Below, in pieces: positions 47,301 through 55,990 of a stretch of DNA of 64,000 nt. Made by a program: the position numbers and the translations under genes. The DNA lies in NCBI GenBank assembly GCA_036898135.1, contig CM072513.1:34174634-34238633 (forward strand). The letters are read 5' to 3'. The notes beneath the pieces were generated by a model. That model was not told where the DNA came from. It saw nothing but the letters and a program-made list of their open reading frames with translations, and made no database searches. Positions within the stretch are counted from its first letter, which is position 1. Every line of letters begins with the position of its first letter. This DNA comes from Oncomelania hupensis. Taxonomy: Eukaryota; Mollusca; Gastropoda; Littorinimorpha; Pomatiopsidae.

Positions 47301-50300
47301 ACAGTAGAATGTAAAAATTTTAATCAGTCTTGCACAATCAGATCAACAAAACTGTGACACTGTAATGCTGTTACGCCAGACAGGATATTTTCTCTTAAAC
47401 AGGTAATTCTGGACAAAGAAGTAAAGTAATGCCTAAGAATGGTTATTATACAACTAAAGACACTGTTATAATGTTTGGGACAGATTGCACCTAAAGGGGT
47501 GTGTGCATTGTTATTTTTAGTTTCAGCGTAACATTACATGTGACCCAAAAATCTCAACTAACGCAAAAGAGACAAAGTAGCTTTCATGTTTTTAAAACCA
47601 TTTAATGAAGAGAAACAATATTTTGGTTTCAATTTAGCGTGAAACTCACAAGAAATTTATTTTTGATCAGATAGTGGAGTCTTAATTCGACAGAAGGGAT
47701 CTCGAGCACTTCATCATGTGATGCTACTTTAATTGGTTGTAAAGTGTAAGCTTTTCAACACATTCCAAGAATGAAATTAAAATTTGAATTTTACTCTAAA
47801 TTTACACCCCAAAATATCTATAGTTGATGATAAAGATTGTATTTGTACTCCCCAGAATGAATTGGAAACTTCTCAAACGATGATAAACATTATATTTAAA
47901 ACACATGTCGTATCGTGCGCATCCGGTTTTAATACTAGCAAAAAGTGTGACGCCTCCTCAAGTTTTGTGTTCTACGTTAAAGACTGCTTATTATTCAACG
48001 TAAAACGTCACTGAATCTCATGTAGTTAATAAAACCGGAACTGGAAACAGTCGCAATCAATCGATAAAGTGGTTGTTTATTTTTTATTTTTGGATTTGAA
48101 TTTTCTACATAACGTAGCGCATCATCGTGACTCCAACTTATAAATCAGTACCACAAAATTATTGAGAGGTGATAAATGTAAAAATTTTGTACCAATTTAC
48201 TTGTTGATACAAATTGCTTTGTACTGTTGACATTTTTTTTTTTTTTTTGGTCTGCTCGAAGGCACACACTAGGAAAAAGTGTTACGTCAGCTGTGACACC
48301 GATTGTCGCGCACGTTATGGTACCTTTGCGTTCGTTTTTTACAAATTGCAGCGTTATTTACACTCGGCAGATCACATTGGGCAATAAAATAAAGCAAAAT
48401 ATTAAATCGGCATGCCTGTTTCTTGCAACAGTTCAAGGTTTTAGAGGGGTGGTTTTGCCATTCCGTATTTTTACCGCCATTTTAACTTTATTTACTTGCA
48501 TTTTTATTTATTTATAAATACATATACACAAATAAAAAACTTCTTCCTGCTAACAGTGTTTCTTCAACATATATTTAATAAAGTAAATGATATTTAGTAC
48601 CAAGAAGATTGTGTATTTAATTATTATTGAGCGTGCATGTGAGTTACCCCACTTAGTAACCAACAGTGGAGAATCACTCATACACGATCTTTATTAGGTT
48701 TTTTATCATACATTCTTGACTTAAAATGTGTGTGTTTTGATTTAAAGGGATAGACAGAATGATACATAAATCCCTAAAGATTCATGCCCGGTAGTAAGAA
48801 AACCTGGATTTCCGTTAAATGTTTATTTGAAGCTTTCCCCCTTGGGTGTGCTGGGGGTTTCAGTATAAATAGTATCCCCACTTTGTGGAAATTTAGTGCT
48901 TTAAATTCAAACTGTCGCTGTCTTTCTCCTTTGGTCTTTCTCATTCCTACTCTGTTCTATCAATCTTTGTTCTTACTCATTCCTACTCTGTTCTATCAAT
49001 ATACTATACTATCTTCTTCTTCGCTAGACCAGTCACCTACCTTTTTTCTTGAAAACTCTTCCGGGCTAGAACTCCTGATTTGTGTGTGAGGTCTGTTGGA
49101 TCAGCTTGAGAATATTGGACGCTTTCTGCCAGGTGGTCACTGGGGCTTCCTATGATGTTATTATTTTGGCAATGTAGACAATTTATATGTATGTGTTTTG
49201 TTGATATTTTATAATGATGTTTGTATTCTATTTTGTTTTTGTAAACGGGGGTTCAGTAAATTAAGAGTATAGCCTCAGCGTACACTGTGTGGGATGTCTT
49301 TATTGTAAAGTGAACTGCTGGTGGAGTGCCTTCAGTGTTACCACTAGGGATGTTTTAGAAGATCTTTTATGCGGATGAGGTGAGAGTCCTCTTTCAGTGG
49401 AGTTGTGGTCTTAATTTTGTGGTCCTGATTCGGCTCTTTGCAGTCCACTGTACCTTGTAAGCAATGAATAACTAACTTATTTGAAACTGCATTTGTGTAG
49501 TAGATTTTCTTGCATTTGTTTTGATGTAAGTGTGCATGCTGGATTTTTGTGTGTGTTGCTTCAAGATGTTTTTTTTTTCAAATGTGAAAATAACATCTAT
49601 CACAGCTGACATTGGAGGACCGACTGCAGGCAATGGGGTCAGAGAAACCCCAAACTCCTGGTGGGAAACGGCCGCCCAAAGCTGACCAGCTGGTGGTGCA
49701 GCTCACCCAAGGACTGCAGAGTAAAGATGGTCTGCTGCTACAGGTGAGAACATTGGAACTTAGATATTTTATTTAGATATGTGTAAAGTTATTTGTGAAA
49801 TGAAATAACAGAGACACATTTTTAGTTATGCTGCTAGATTTTGTTGTACTTATATACTGATGAAGAGTTGCAACTATGTTATAAGTAGATTTTGCAGAGT
49901 ATTTTGGCTTTTCTGAGCAGTGCTATGCCATTCAAACCTGATTCAGCCAACTCCTGATTGCTTTAAGGGATAAACTAAATGTTATTTTCAGTTTAAATTA
50001 TTTGGCAGTATATTGGTGTTTAAACACAGAAATTACATTCTTACATATTTTCACTTCATACTTAAATTGTGAGACATTTAATAAGAGTGCACCGCAATAT
50101 GATGAATTTCTGATTTCCTTTGGATTTACATTGCCCCAAAGGTGCAAAATTAAACACTCAGATAAACGTCTCTGAAATTGTTTGTGTAGACAAACCAGGT
50201 GTTTGGGGAGACAAACCAGCCAGTGAACACTGCTTGACAGAAAGATTTTGTTGTTTGGTTTGCTATTTAGGATTTGATAAGTTCATCAATGTTGAGCTGA

Positions 50301-53300
50301 GGGAGGGTTTTGAGAGTATATTCTTTGATTTGAATGTAGTTTGTTGTGTGTTTTCAGAACGCCTTTCAAGAGAAAAATTTTAAAGTGATAGAGAATACTG
50401 TGCAACGTCTTCCGTTGAACATCATGACACCCCTGTTAAAGGAAGTCACAGAGCGTATGAAAGGACATTCTCAAAAGTAAGTGGAGACCTTTTTTGGGGG
50501 TATCTTTGTTTCATAGGAATATGTGTTCTTCGTTCTTCAAAAAAAATTCATTTTAGCCACTCAACGGTGGTTTTTTACATTTTTTATCCTGTCCTGTTTT
50601 ATAACGAAAGCACACACATGAAGCCCTGGTTTCAAAATAATTCGGAGTATATGACAACCTCCATAGTTGGTCATTTGCTTCAGTTGATGAAGGACATGAA
50701 TTCTCTGTTAAAGGATTCCAGAGTTGTTTAGACAAAAATGACGTTTTTATTTATTTCTTTGATAACACTTTTGTTCTCTTATTTTTATGTGGTAAGGAGC
50801 AAAATTATTTCTTATATTTTTATTTTTAGAGAAAGTAAATGAACTGACTTTGTAGCTACTCTACACATTAATATATTGGGTTTAAGCGGACAGCTAAGCA
50901 TTTAATGTAGCCACTGCAGAAGTGGAGACTTGTTTGTTGAAGCATATTTTTGTTTGTTTTTTTTGGTATTTTTATAATTTTATATTTTTTATCATAGTGT
51001 ACAACTGTCATGTTTTTGAGAGGCTTGAACCTAATTCTACGCATTATTCTGTTTCAGTGGCTTGTCGATGAGTCGTTGGTTCACACTCATCGTAACGATG
51101 CATAAATCACTGTTAATGACCGTGAGTATTTTGGATTTTGTGTGTGTGCTTACCATTGATGGCTTTATATTTCTTTTCTTTTTTTTTTTGTCCATTGTAT
51201 AGTTTTTATGACTTTGCTCTTTTCTCACTCTCATCAAAAATCGTTTTTCTAAATGTGTTCCATTTGGCTACCAACAATCAGGCCTTTCCACATCTCTTCA
51301 AAAGGGTGATAACCAGTGTTGCTCAGAAATTCTCTGTTTTTAAATCACTGAAGTTTTGTCCCTTTCCCATGACTTGATAACAGCTTCTCCCTTTGGTTAA
51401 AAAAAAGGGAGGTCCTGTAGGCATTTAAGGAATTGGGCAAAGCTAAATCATCTTCTTCTTCTATTAAAATTATTATTATTACGTTGAAGATTCCTGAAGC
51501 TCGAGAGGTGTTGGAGGCATCATTACAGTTTATCAAGGGCAAGACAGAGAATTTGCCCAAGAAAATTGAGCAGGTTGGACGCTGCTATGCAGTCATTTCA
51601 AAGGTAAGTAGCTATTGTATTTATATATTTTTTCACTGCAGACCAGGGTTTCGAAAAAAAGAAAAAAAGAAAAAAAAACTAAGTTAGGGGTGAAAGAACG
51701 AGGCAATAAGTTGTAGAATATGTTTTACTGACGTTACATATTACCAAAGGAACTAGGAAATCTTTATTGGGACACAGGAGTTATAGAGTACAGCTTTGTT
51801 GCACTGTAACACTCAGAAATTTGGCTTTGTCAGTTTGTAATGACAAAATTGAGTTTTATCACCCAAGGAAAGATAGTGTATGCATGTGTGTGCTTGAACG
51901 TCATGGAGGGACTAACTTGCCTTGTCCACAGGCCAGAAACGAATGGTGCCTGACAGGTGTGGGATTGATCCAGCATCTGGGCGTTATGTTTCTACTAATA
52001 TTATTTGCTTTCAACTCGTGCAAAATTTCCAGAACACAAGTAATATGAGATAGGTTGGGTTTGGGTGCGCCACAGGCTGCGACTATGCCTTCCCCAAGGA
52101 AGGCGGCCCAGTTTTTCCTGATAAAATGGAACAATAAAGAAAGAAAAAAATCTTTGCACTTATATACGATGTTGACTTGAACTCCATCCAGCCAACATTG
52201 CCCCAACAGTGCAACAGCATCTTGCATTTTAACGTCACAGTAGACTGTTTAGTGTTTCGTGTGACATACCAGCTTTGCATACACCACATCATCTATGAAG
52301 CTCTAGAAGTGATTTTACATTGTGTCGTCTTCATTTTGCTGGATACTTTATTATACAAAATCAAAAGGATATGTAGTGCATCTATGAAAGCCAAGAAGTG
52401 ATTTTAGCAAGTTTTATTTTGCTAGATATTTTATCCTACAAATTCAAAAAGATATGTAGTGCGATGCACCAGTTATTTGTTGAGATTTCGTTTCTTCAGA
52501 TAGTGAGAAATCATTGGGTGGTTCGTAGTTGGTTGAGATAGATTAGTAGTTTCCAGTGTCAAAGTAACGATTCTGAAGGGGCTGGGTTGGATCACACTGG
52601 TGGTGAAATATTTTGTCAGTATGATATTTACAAGGCCTTTAAAGGTTTTCTCCCAGTGCTGCTCTTGCCTCCCTCCCTTCAATATTGGTATTAGACGCAG
52701 TCATTCAACATTTAAAACATACACAATTATTTTCCTTTTCGTCTAGTATAAGTAGGTAGTCAAAAGCCATTTTTAAAAAATGATTTCCTCATCATAAAAC
52801 TGACATAGATTTAAAGAGCTTTTCATTCTGAACACAGTGGTATATTTTTTCCCCCATAGGACAAATAGGTAAAAAGTTATTAATGTTTGAAAATGCCGAA
52901 TGTTGGTGTTTTTTTGGCAACGTTTTGGAATTGAAGAAATTGACAACTTTGGAGTCTCAAAGTGAAGCCAATATTGATACCAGAAAGCTGATTTTTGACA
53001 GGTAACCCCTTCATATGTTATACTCCAAGCCCAATTTTCTTCAGGCCTATCCCATGTAATGTTCAGCCGTTTTGTTGCTTCAAAGTTGGGAAATCATCAA
53101 ATTCGCAGTGCGTGACGGCAAATTATAGGCCTACTGGTGTGCTACTACGCTCAGCACTCGTGTCGCTGAATAGGCCTACGAGTTCGAAATGGCCGCAAGA
53201 AAACCCGAACACCGTTTGGGTAGACTTTTCTACGGCAAAGCGCTCCGCGATACAGTAATGCACAAATTAATAAATACCCTAGTTTTATAAAGGAAAGTCT

Positions 53301-55990
53301 GCTCTTTATTTCTTGCTAAGTTTTAAACTTCTAGTTAAAATCAAACTTACATCAAAACCGCTTTATCCACTTTGTTCAGCTCGTAACAAAACGTTTACAC
53401 ACGAGAGCCTACCATACTTATATGTAAATGAAGCTAAGTATCCGAACTTCTCATTGGTTCTTATTTTTAGGCCATCCAATGAAGTATCGCAAAGCGCTAA
53501 GACTTTGAAACGAGTCACCTCTCAGCAAACGACGGTGACAATTTTTTCGCAGCGGCATTCAGCGTTCGGATAGGGGCGTATTCAAAAGCTGTTTTCTCGG
53601 AATCTTTCGCATAAACATGCATTAATAACAACACAGATGTAAAGATAAAGCTTTCAATTTTTATTTGAATACAGCCACTGTTCGTTTTGATGCAGTTTTA
53701 CATTAATAATAAGTGTTGAAAGTGAAGTGAAAACTGAGTCAAAACTGCCGAGCGGACAAGAGCCAATGAAGGGCTTGGAGTACCTAGTATTAGCCATCAC
53801 TCTGCCATTACACCATATATTATTATTATTTATCTTTATCAAGGCATTGAGTAATCGATTCCTTTTGTAATCACAAATTCCATCTTTTTTCTTCTTTTTT
53901 ACGCAATAAAAAATAGTTTGTTTTTAAGAGCCATGCAAAACACTTTGCACTTCTATACGATGCTGACTTGTGCCCAATCGAGTCAACATTGCCCAAACAG
54001 TGCAACATCAATTTGTATTTTAACGTCACAGTGGACTGCTTAGTGTTTCATGTGACATACCAGCTTTACATACACCACATCATCTTTGAAAGCTCCAAAA
54101 GTGATCTGGGCAGTCTTCACTTTCCTGGATGTCATTGTCATTCTATAAATTTGAAAAGGATAAAGAGTCAGATGAACTAGTTGTATGAGGGTGATCGATA
54201 GTGCGTTTGACTGTATTCAGATTGGACTCAAAGGTGATTAATGTTTGACAAAAGTGCAGCTTAGGTTATATGCTGCAATTTAACCCAAAAAAATTCACAT
54301 GCTGTAATGTATTGCATTTGGTAACAGGCTTCCTCACAAGATCAGGAGGAGCAGCCCTCTGGTTCTGCAGAAGCTTTGTTGGTGTATCAGGACGGTAAGC
54401 ATTTCTCTCTTATTCCAAAAAATATGTTGCTGATCATGATCTTCTTTCTTTCTTCTCCCTTTCTAACAGATTTTGTTTCAAGGAGGGAGGGGAGTGGGGG
54501 AATGAGAGGGTTACTAAGGTCAGATTTCCCTTAGAGCAAGAAGAATAGTACAAGACTATCATTATCATTTGAGATGTGTTTTAATGTTGTAAGCACCAAA
54601 ATACGATGTTGGCTTGTTTTCTCTCAGGCCATCATTGCCCCATAGGTGCCATAGAAAACTGCATTTTAACATCTTGGAGAACTGATCAGTGTTCTTTTAG
54701 AAATCCAGCATTGCAGACAAACTATGGTTCTATTTGTTAACATATAACACATTGTTCTGTTAAAAAATTTTCAACTTTGATGTCACATGTACTAGGCATT
54801 CATTGCTTCAGGGTTTACCTTAATTACTACTGCTTCTGTAATTGTATGCATTTTTGCTTCAGAAATGTAGCTTCTGCATTTGAGCTAATTATGGAGAAGT
54901 TTATTTTATTTTGTTTTCAATTTGTGCAGAGTCATCGGATGAGTTTGATGATGTTCCAAACATTGATATGGGAGCTTCAGAATCAGAAGTAAGATTTGCA
55001 TTTGATTTGAACACGTGTAGAAAGCATAGAGTGCATTCATGATCAGGCAGGTGTGAATTAAATAATCGGACAGGTGTGTATTTTTAATAGCAGCAGTACA
55101 TTCAGTATTTATTGTAATGGGAGCAACATCATTGTATTGTTATCATGAGAGATACAAGATATTTTATTGCCAATTGAATACACAAGGAATGCATTTGATC
55201 AATGCTGCAGTATTGCACACAAAAAAAAGCACACATAAAACATGATACATGCATGGATTTAAAATTGTGGCTTGTGTTTTTTTCTGTTAGGCATGAAAAA
55301 AGTACAATGGGAGAAGGGGGGGGGGGGGTGGTCTTAAAACATGGGTAGAGTGCTGGCAGCCTTTTGTTCACTAACACTCAAAACGCACAAAACTCGATGT
55401 ATAGGGTTTTCGGTTCTTTACACTTTATTACAAAACTAATCAATCAATGATTTAAAATGTAATTAAATGTTGGTTTTTACTGCATACACAACACAAATAA
55501 AGTGATTTTGAAAACTGGAGAAAATACAACGGAATTTTGGATAATCTTTCAAGCATGGTGTAAAACAAAAACTGTCTTTCTAAGCTCTGTCACATGGTTT
55601 AAAAAAGGAAGAGATTTCTCATGGGAAATACAACTTTTAGATTTTAAAACAACTTTTGAATGAAAACTGGACAGGAATTATGCAGGTTCTGAAGCGCTCA
55701 CAGCAGGAAAAAGGAAGATAGATCATCCCTGTTATTCCCTGACTCCCTGGAGGACAGCATTTTAGCAACTTGGGCCTAGTCCTTGTTATTATGAACTCCA
55801 ATCCCATATTTTGAGGCCAGAAAACTCGCTTGCTGTGTTTTACACAAACCTTTTTACTCCCTTGACAAATTGCTTATCTGGGAGGGAAACTAGTCCAGAG
55901 CTAAACGGATATTTTAGTTAAAATATGTTGTCATTTTGTGTAATAACAATTGTTTGGTGTTTTCAGGAAAACTGGACTGATATGGACTGA
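26393..55990 (+). CDS. WDR43: WD repeat protein 43 (Utp5 homologue), complete, 17 exons, 603 aa
   Basis: Exons: 26393-26587, 26951-27094, 32805-32926, 33260-33371, 41638-41774, 44335-44431, 45096-45160, 45685-45844, 46008-46091, 46442-46552, 49606-49743, 50358-50476, 51058-51121, 51490-51603, 54328-54394, 54930-54988, 55967-55990. All have GT-AG borders with matching phase, 1812 nt including TGA. WD40 blades fill about residues 1-345 (TCTCLRWGPG, AMGMTNGTVLLYS, DGHVVEWDI, RRIQMWDLN, GKVLVFEH, LLVAYGSTFKPTFE). Basic runs PPKKKKKKK (about 68-76) and SKRKRK (about 399-404) look like nuclear/nucleolar signals. Residues about 420-550 form the Utp12 domain (LVVQLTQGLQSKD). A short acidic tail ends ENWTDMD. 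Orthologues belong to the t-UTP/UTP-A part of the small-subunit processome, needed for pre-rRNA transcription and 18S maturation. Vertebrate proteins are about 70 residues longer, mainly in the tail. The weakest border is the exon 14 acceptor (TTGAAG). Confidence 0.95.
27095..31720. other. WDR43 intron 2, first part; rich in TTTGTGAC/GTCACAAA words
   Basis: No exon is found. About 28500-31270 has many GTCATTTGTGAC-type words in both orientations. Minus-strand frames at 29287-29535 and 30035-30289 look like decayed coding sequence but match no family I know. The stretch may be a worn-down, unidentified element. Confidence 0.35.
31760..31917 (+). repeat. SINE-like 3' part with (ATTC)n tail
   Basis: CATGCCCGTCGGCGTGGAGA leads into TATTTACGCGCTTTATAAAT and five ATTC units. 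The end type resembles other retroposon tails in the window. The 5' limit is unclear. Confidence 0.5.
32342..32446 (-). mobile_element. 5' fragment of retroposon family X (antisense)
   Basis: Reverse-complemented, it reads GGGGGTGCTGAGGTTTTCTG, then TATAAATAGTATCCCCACTT and AATTTAGTGGTTTAAA. This matches the first 100 bases of the 645-bp repeat at 48832-49476. It abuts a LINE family A fragment. Confidence 0.8.
32447..32600 (+). mobile_element. LINE family A 3'-end fragment
   Basis: Encodes remnants of the C-terminus (KKRWEDRTFENGH, LSEAMRAAEDRERW, then VVH) and ends with a short GGATAGGAT tail. It is decayed and starts where retroposon X ends. Confidence 0.8.
33250..33260 (+). other. tandem splice acceptor (NAGNAG) before WDR43 exon 4
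   Basis: The acceptor reads CCACAGCAGG. Splicing at the first AG (exon from 33257) adds one arginine codon, giving SRWK; splicing at the second (exon from 33260) gives SWK. Both keep the frame. Confidence 0.7.
33372..34739. other. WDR43 intron 4, first part
   Basis: No exon or clear element recognised. Confidence 0.45.
34749..35420 (-). mobile_element. LINE family A, 5'-truncated, with 9-bp target duplication
   Basis: The minus strand encodes SFKYLGVSVSDNGSQQEVLS, CETWTLTTDLQRRIQSMEMR and the C-terminal region with frameshifts. The 3' end has the TATCC-repeat tail (34749-34760). GAAGTGATA flanks both sides (34740-34748 and 35421-35429). Confidence 0.92.
35430..36325. other. WDR43 intron 4, between LINE and DIRS-like element
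   Basis: AT-rich DNA, including short CAA and TA/GA runs; no gene seen. Confidence 0.45.
36344..36527 (+). repeat. DIRS left inverted terminal repeat
   Basis: Begins ACCATGACTCAACAAGTGCA and ends CTCATTCCTTATTTGG. It is the complement of 41183-41366. Confidence 0.95.
37005..37270 (+). repeat. direct repeat of about 137 bp, two copies, in DIRS 5' region
   Basis: ATATAAGTGGTCGCCCTAGT starts at 37005 and again at 37142. Both copies continue through GGCAGGGACGC-like and GATTCAGACCGGGTCGGG blocks. Confidence 0.85.
37177..37920 (+). CDS. DIRS gag-like ORF (247 aa)
   Basis: A proline/serine/glycine-rich frame starts MSGRDAPARPDKLPAEAF and contains 2.8 copies of a 39-residue repeat (CGRGTGALVSGTGGTVH type). 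It overlaps the RT frame and is in a different phase. No domain is recognised. Its place before RT suggests the structural (gag) role, but the repeat keeps other frames open too, so the reading frame used is uncertain. Confidence 0.45.
   Translation: MSGRDAPARPDKLPAEAFPSVSCGIQTGSGLRANVKLGSRTALHAVLRPAATRGVASGSSGLSLISPLQPSLLSTSVCGRGTGALVSGTGGTVHPSPSSFSGLDSPPHPPLYSTSASGRGAGDLVSGTGGTVHPSPSSFSGLDSPSHPPLYSTSACGRGAGAPVSGSGGTVCPWPPSVSGLGQAYPVHPFDLCHFRFRLWVGGTGFRCCWFDFFVTFLRITCERRFAFVRAAFWWGWGTLGSSYPSS
37395..37720 (+). repeat. 117-bp tandem repeat, about 2.8 copies
   Basis: Units starting CTCCACTTCCG lie at 37395, 37512 and 37629. The unit is 39 codons, so any frame open through one unit stays open through all. 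Confidence 0.9.
37532..40867 (+). CDS. DIRS reverse transcriptase-RNase H polyprotein (1111 codons open)
   Basis: A single uninterrupted frame. Residues up to about 500 are an unassigned gag-like or linker region; the true start is unclear because the tandem repeat keeps upstream sequence open. RT motifs: VPKASGGWRPVLDLSSLN, SIDLSDAYFHVSIH, FKALPFGLSLSP, and the catalytic YLDD at residues 683-686. RNase H follows: TDASLVGWG (849-857), LEMEAVCLAL, VRSDSTT and NVLADLLSR, so all four acidic positions are present. The C-terminal part (FPPFPLLPRVLRKA, LVAPFWPAQPWFPDLL) is the conserved post-RNase H segment of DIRS elements. The frame ends with no methyltransferase or tyrosine recombinase. The intact frame suggests recent activity. 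Confidence 0.93.
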   Translation: MGRGIWFPVRGVRYTRHPLPFPVWILLLILLCTPLPLAVVGRGLRFPDRGVRFARGPLPFPVWVKLTLFTPSTSVTSGFGCGSGVLVSGAVGSIFSLPSSGLHANAALPLYAPPSGGDGALLVPPTLVPDFSGAGAFYPALNPEALFREAVQHAAAFCPQVVEEVSVPLPHLHSFLGGTLASAESDEACLVFRESPSVKRFVDWAFSTARGLKEGEAPSSSFEEVPRFPRASAVGSFLSLSSLTGVPGRFLSRSFLPKSSLPVSQDDLALLGGLKPLPPSSIPVPVGGLAQIEEAIVRSLEYASLADALSAALSSAFLSGHVFCEEGSLISVRSLLQALCTSIVLGCESQAIAYVNLLLARRDAFLQSASPLPPLLSSSLRVGPLVPDSLFGPYVRTAVREESDRSQSVGFAFWARDTPSAPPFFPDRCRDRSVRGLSPRGGPCGTSSSRGRVEVGRGRLRSGAFSTSPIPACPPLGVLPLRAGGLARQFHAWLGLPSASSWVLEVIRSGFKLQWGSSRPPLRRSPPLFRPLSPPEAQAILDAEVIALLQKGAIEEVLCPHSPGFYGRLFVVPKASGGWRPVLDLSSLNKFLRRIRFRMETPAAVRMSLRPGDWATSIDLSDAYFHVSIHPLHRRWMRFVWRDRVFHFKALPFGLSLSPWVFTRIVKELAAVVRGLGVRFSAYLDDWLVKASSHDLCLVHTRLVLLWARRLGFSMNPLKSELSPSQVFNYLGMSFDTRDWSVRPLARRVQKLQSLLLLLESQDFVSARFMASLLGSFESMVPLVPLAGVRKRPIQRWLSSRWSQSSDSWDALFPVTADLRASLLPWRNVEWLSSGVPISPPLPVAEIFTDASLVGWGAHTGSLSAHGFWSQDQLSWHISRLEMEAVCLALHRFLPSLPRGLLLVRSDSTTVVSLINHFGGTHSPALSMMVESLLLWLADFGCTLVAKHVSGSVNVLADLLSRPHCVVHTEWTLSHSVLQPVWAAWFKPLIDLFATRYSSRLPLFVSPVTDCLAWAVDALSISWEGLEAYAFPPFPLLPRVLRKAEEESPSLILVAPFWPAQPWFPDLLRLSQGRCIPLALGARSLLQPRSGIPHGNPSVLRLHAWLLSGLL
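41063..41143 (+). repeat. DIRS internal complementary region
   Basis: 41063-41099 is the exact complement of 36326-36362. 41094-41143 is the complement of the right outer end (41414 downward). The two arms share ATTAAT at their junction (41094-41099). In the accepted DIRS model this region templates the joining of the two ends into a circle. Confidence 0.93.
41183..41366 (-). repeat. DIRS right inverted terminal repeat
   Basis: Starts CCAAATAAGAAATGAG and ends TTGAGTCATGGT. It pairs with the left repeat over its whole length. Confidence 0.95.
41978..42080 (+). repeat. CCCTTGAAAA short repeats in the hAT element
   Basis: About eight copies of CCTTGAAAA-like decamers occur here, and about three more at 42813-42841, bracketing the N-terminal coding remnant. 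Confidence 0.75.
42321..42800 (+). pseudogene. hAT transposase N-terminal part (BED-like zinc finger)
   Basis: The frame reads FQKSWLTKEEFSFWIKEVED, then FYCKLCKKNVDVRAMGEAAV and SHTKGKKHMEL. This C-x2-C...H-x4-H arrangement is typical of hAT transposase zinc fingers. It ends at a stop after a fragment of the following region. Confidence 0.85.
43051..43801 (+). pseudogene. hAT transposase C-terminal part
   Basis: Frame 43051-43566 has LKSERIAKFYASVRAYFEET and KLPLTDPLLQHCRIICPS. A shifted frame (43523-43801) supplies the end of the dimerisation domain, HNSAACESVFSCVRKTSTD and later KELQQLKSAYMLF. Frameshifted, not functional. Confidence 0.82.
45333..45478 (+). repeat. hairpin repeat family H, copy 1
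   Basis: Starts GCACTACAATACGATG and has CATTGCCCCAAAGGTGC at 45373-45389. The following GATAAACGTCTCTGAAA and GCTTGACAG blocks are shared with copy 2. Lies in WDR43 intron 7. Confidence 0.75.
46688..46818. repeat. poly-G and poly-C tracts in WDR43 intron 10
   Basis: A G-rich run at 46691-46715 and a C run at 46784-46818 are about 70 bp apart, and together could form a G/C stem. Confidence 0.8.
47001..48679. mobile_element. orphan TIR element, 1.68 kb, no recognised transposase
   Basis: The left end GAGTGATTCTCCACTGTTGG is exactly complementary to the right end (48660-48679). Both sides carry ATAC (46997-47000 and 48680-48683), a likely 4-bp duplication. The interior has several TGTGACAC words and no ORF I can assign. 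It fills most of the first half of WDR43 intron 10. Confidence 0.8.
48832..49476 (+). mobile_element. retroposon family X, complete copy (645 bp)
   Basis: A non-coding element flanked by TTATTTGAA (48823-48831 and 49477-49485). Near its 5' end is GTTTCAGTATAAATAGTATC, then CCCCACTTTGTGGAAATTTA. A pyrimidine-rich part has TCTTCTTCTTCGCTAGACCA, and the middle has GAGGTCTGTTGGATCAGCTT. The 3' end is GCAATGAATAACTAAC. No reverse transcriptase and no typical tRNA head are present. Variable-length flanking duplications point to LINE-type mobilisation rather than LTR integration. Confidence 0.85.
50089..50240 (+). repeat. hairpin repeat family H, copy 2
   Basis: Starts GCACCGCAATATGATG. ACATTGCCCCAAAGGTGC ends at 50145, and the GATAAACGTCTCTGAAA and GCTTGACAG blocks are shared with copy 1. 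Lies in WDR43 intron 11. Confidence 0.75.
52155..52460 (+). repeat. hairpin repeat family H, copy 3 (longer form)
   Basis: Starts GCACTTATATACGATG. The hairpin closes at CAACATTGCCCCAACAGTGC (52192-52211). The 3' extension has TTTTAACGTCACAGTAGACT and CATACCAGCTTTGCATACAC, shared with copy 4, and a partly duplicated AAGTGATTTTA..TTTGCT segment. Lies in WDR43 intron 14. Confidence 0.8.
53021..53782. mobile_element. candidate MITE, 762 bp
   Basis: TACTCCAAGCCC at the left and its complement GGGCTTGGAGTA at the right form 12-bp inverted ends. The interior is non-coding, with two TAGGCCTAC words. No target duplication is evident, so confidence is limited. Confidence 0.4.
53947..54170 (+). repeat. 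hairpin repeat family H, copy 4 (longer form)
   Basis: Starts GCACTTCTATACGATG, with hairpin arms CGATGCTGACT and AGTCAACATTG, closing at GTGC (54003). The 3' extension matches copy 3. Lies in WDR43 intron 14. Confidence 0.8.
54593..54715 (+). repeat. hairpin repeat family H, copy 5
   Basis: Starts GCACCAAAATACGATG, with arms GATGTTGGCTTG and CAGGCCATCATT, closing at GGTGC (54649). Compared with copy 4 both arms have changed at the same pair. Lies in WDR43 intron 15. Confidence 0.75.

Noticed and set aside
48832..49476. Solo LTR of a retrotransposon
   Set aside because: Flanking duplications vary from 8 to 11 bp and the ends are not TG...CA; this fits LINE-mediated retroposition better.
51138..51377. 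Frame in WDR43 intron 13 as an exon
   Set aside because: It does not resemble the Utp12 domain; the exon at 51490-51603 fits phase and homology instead.
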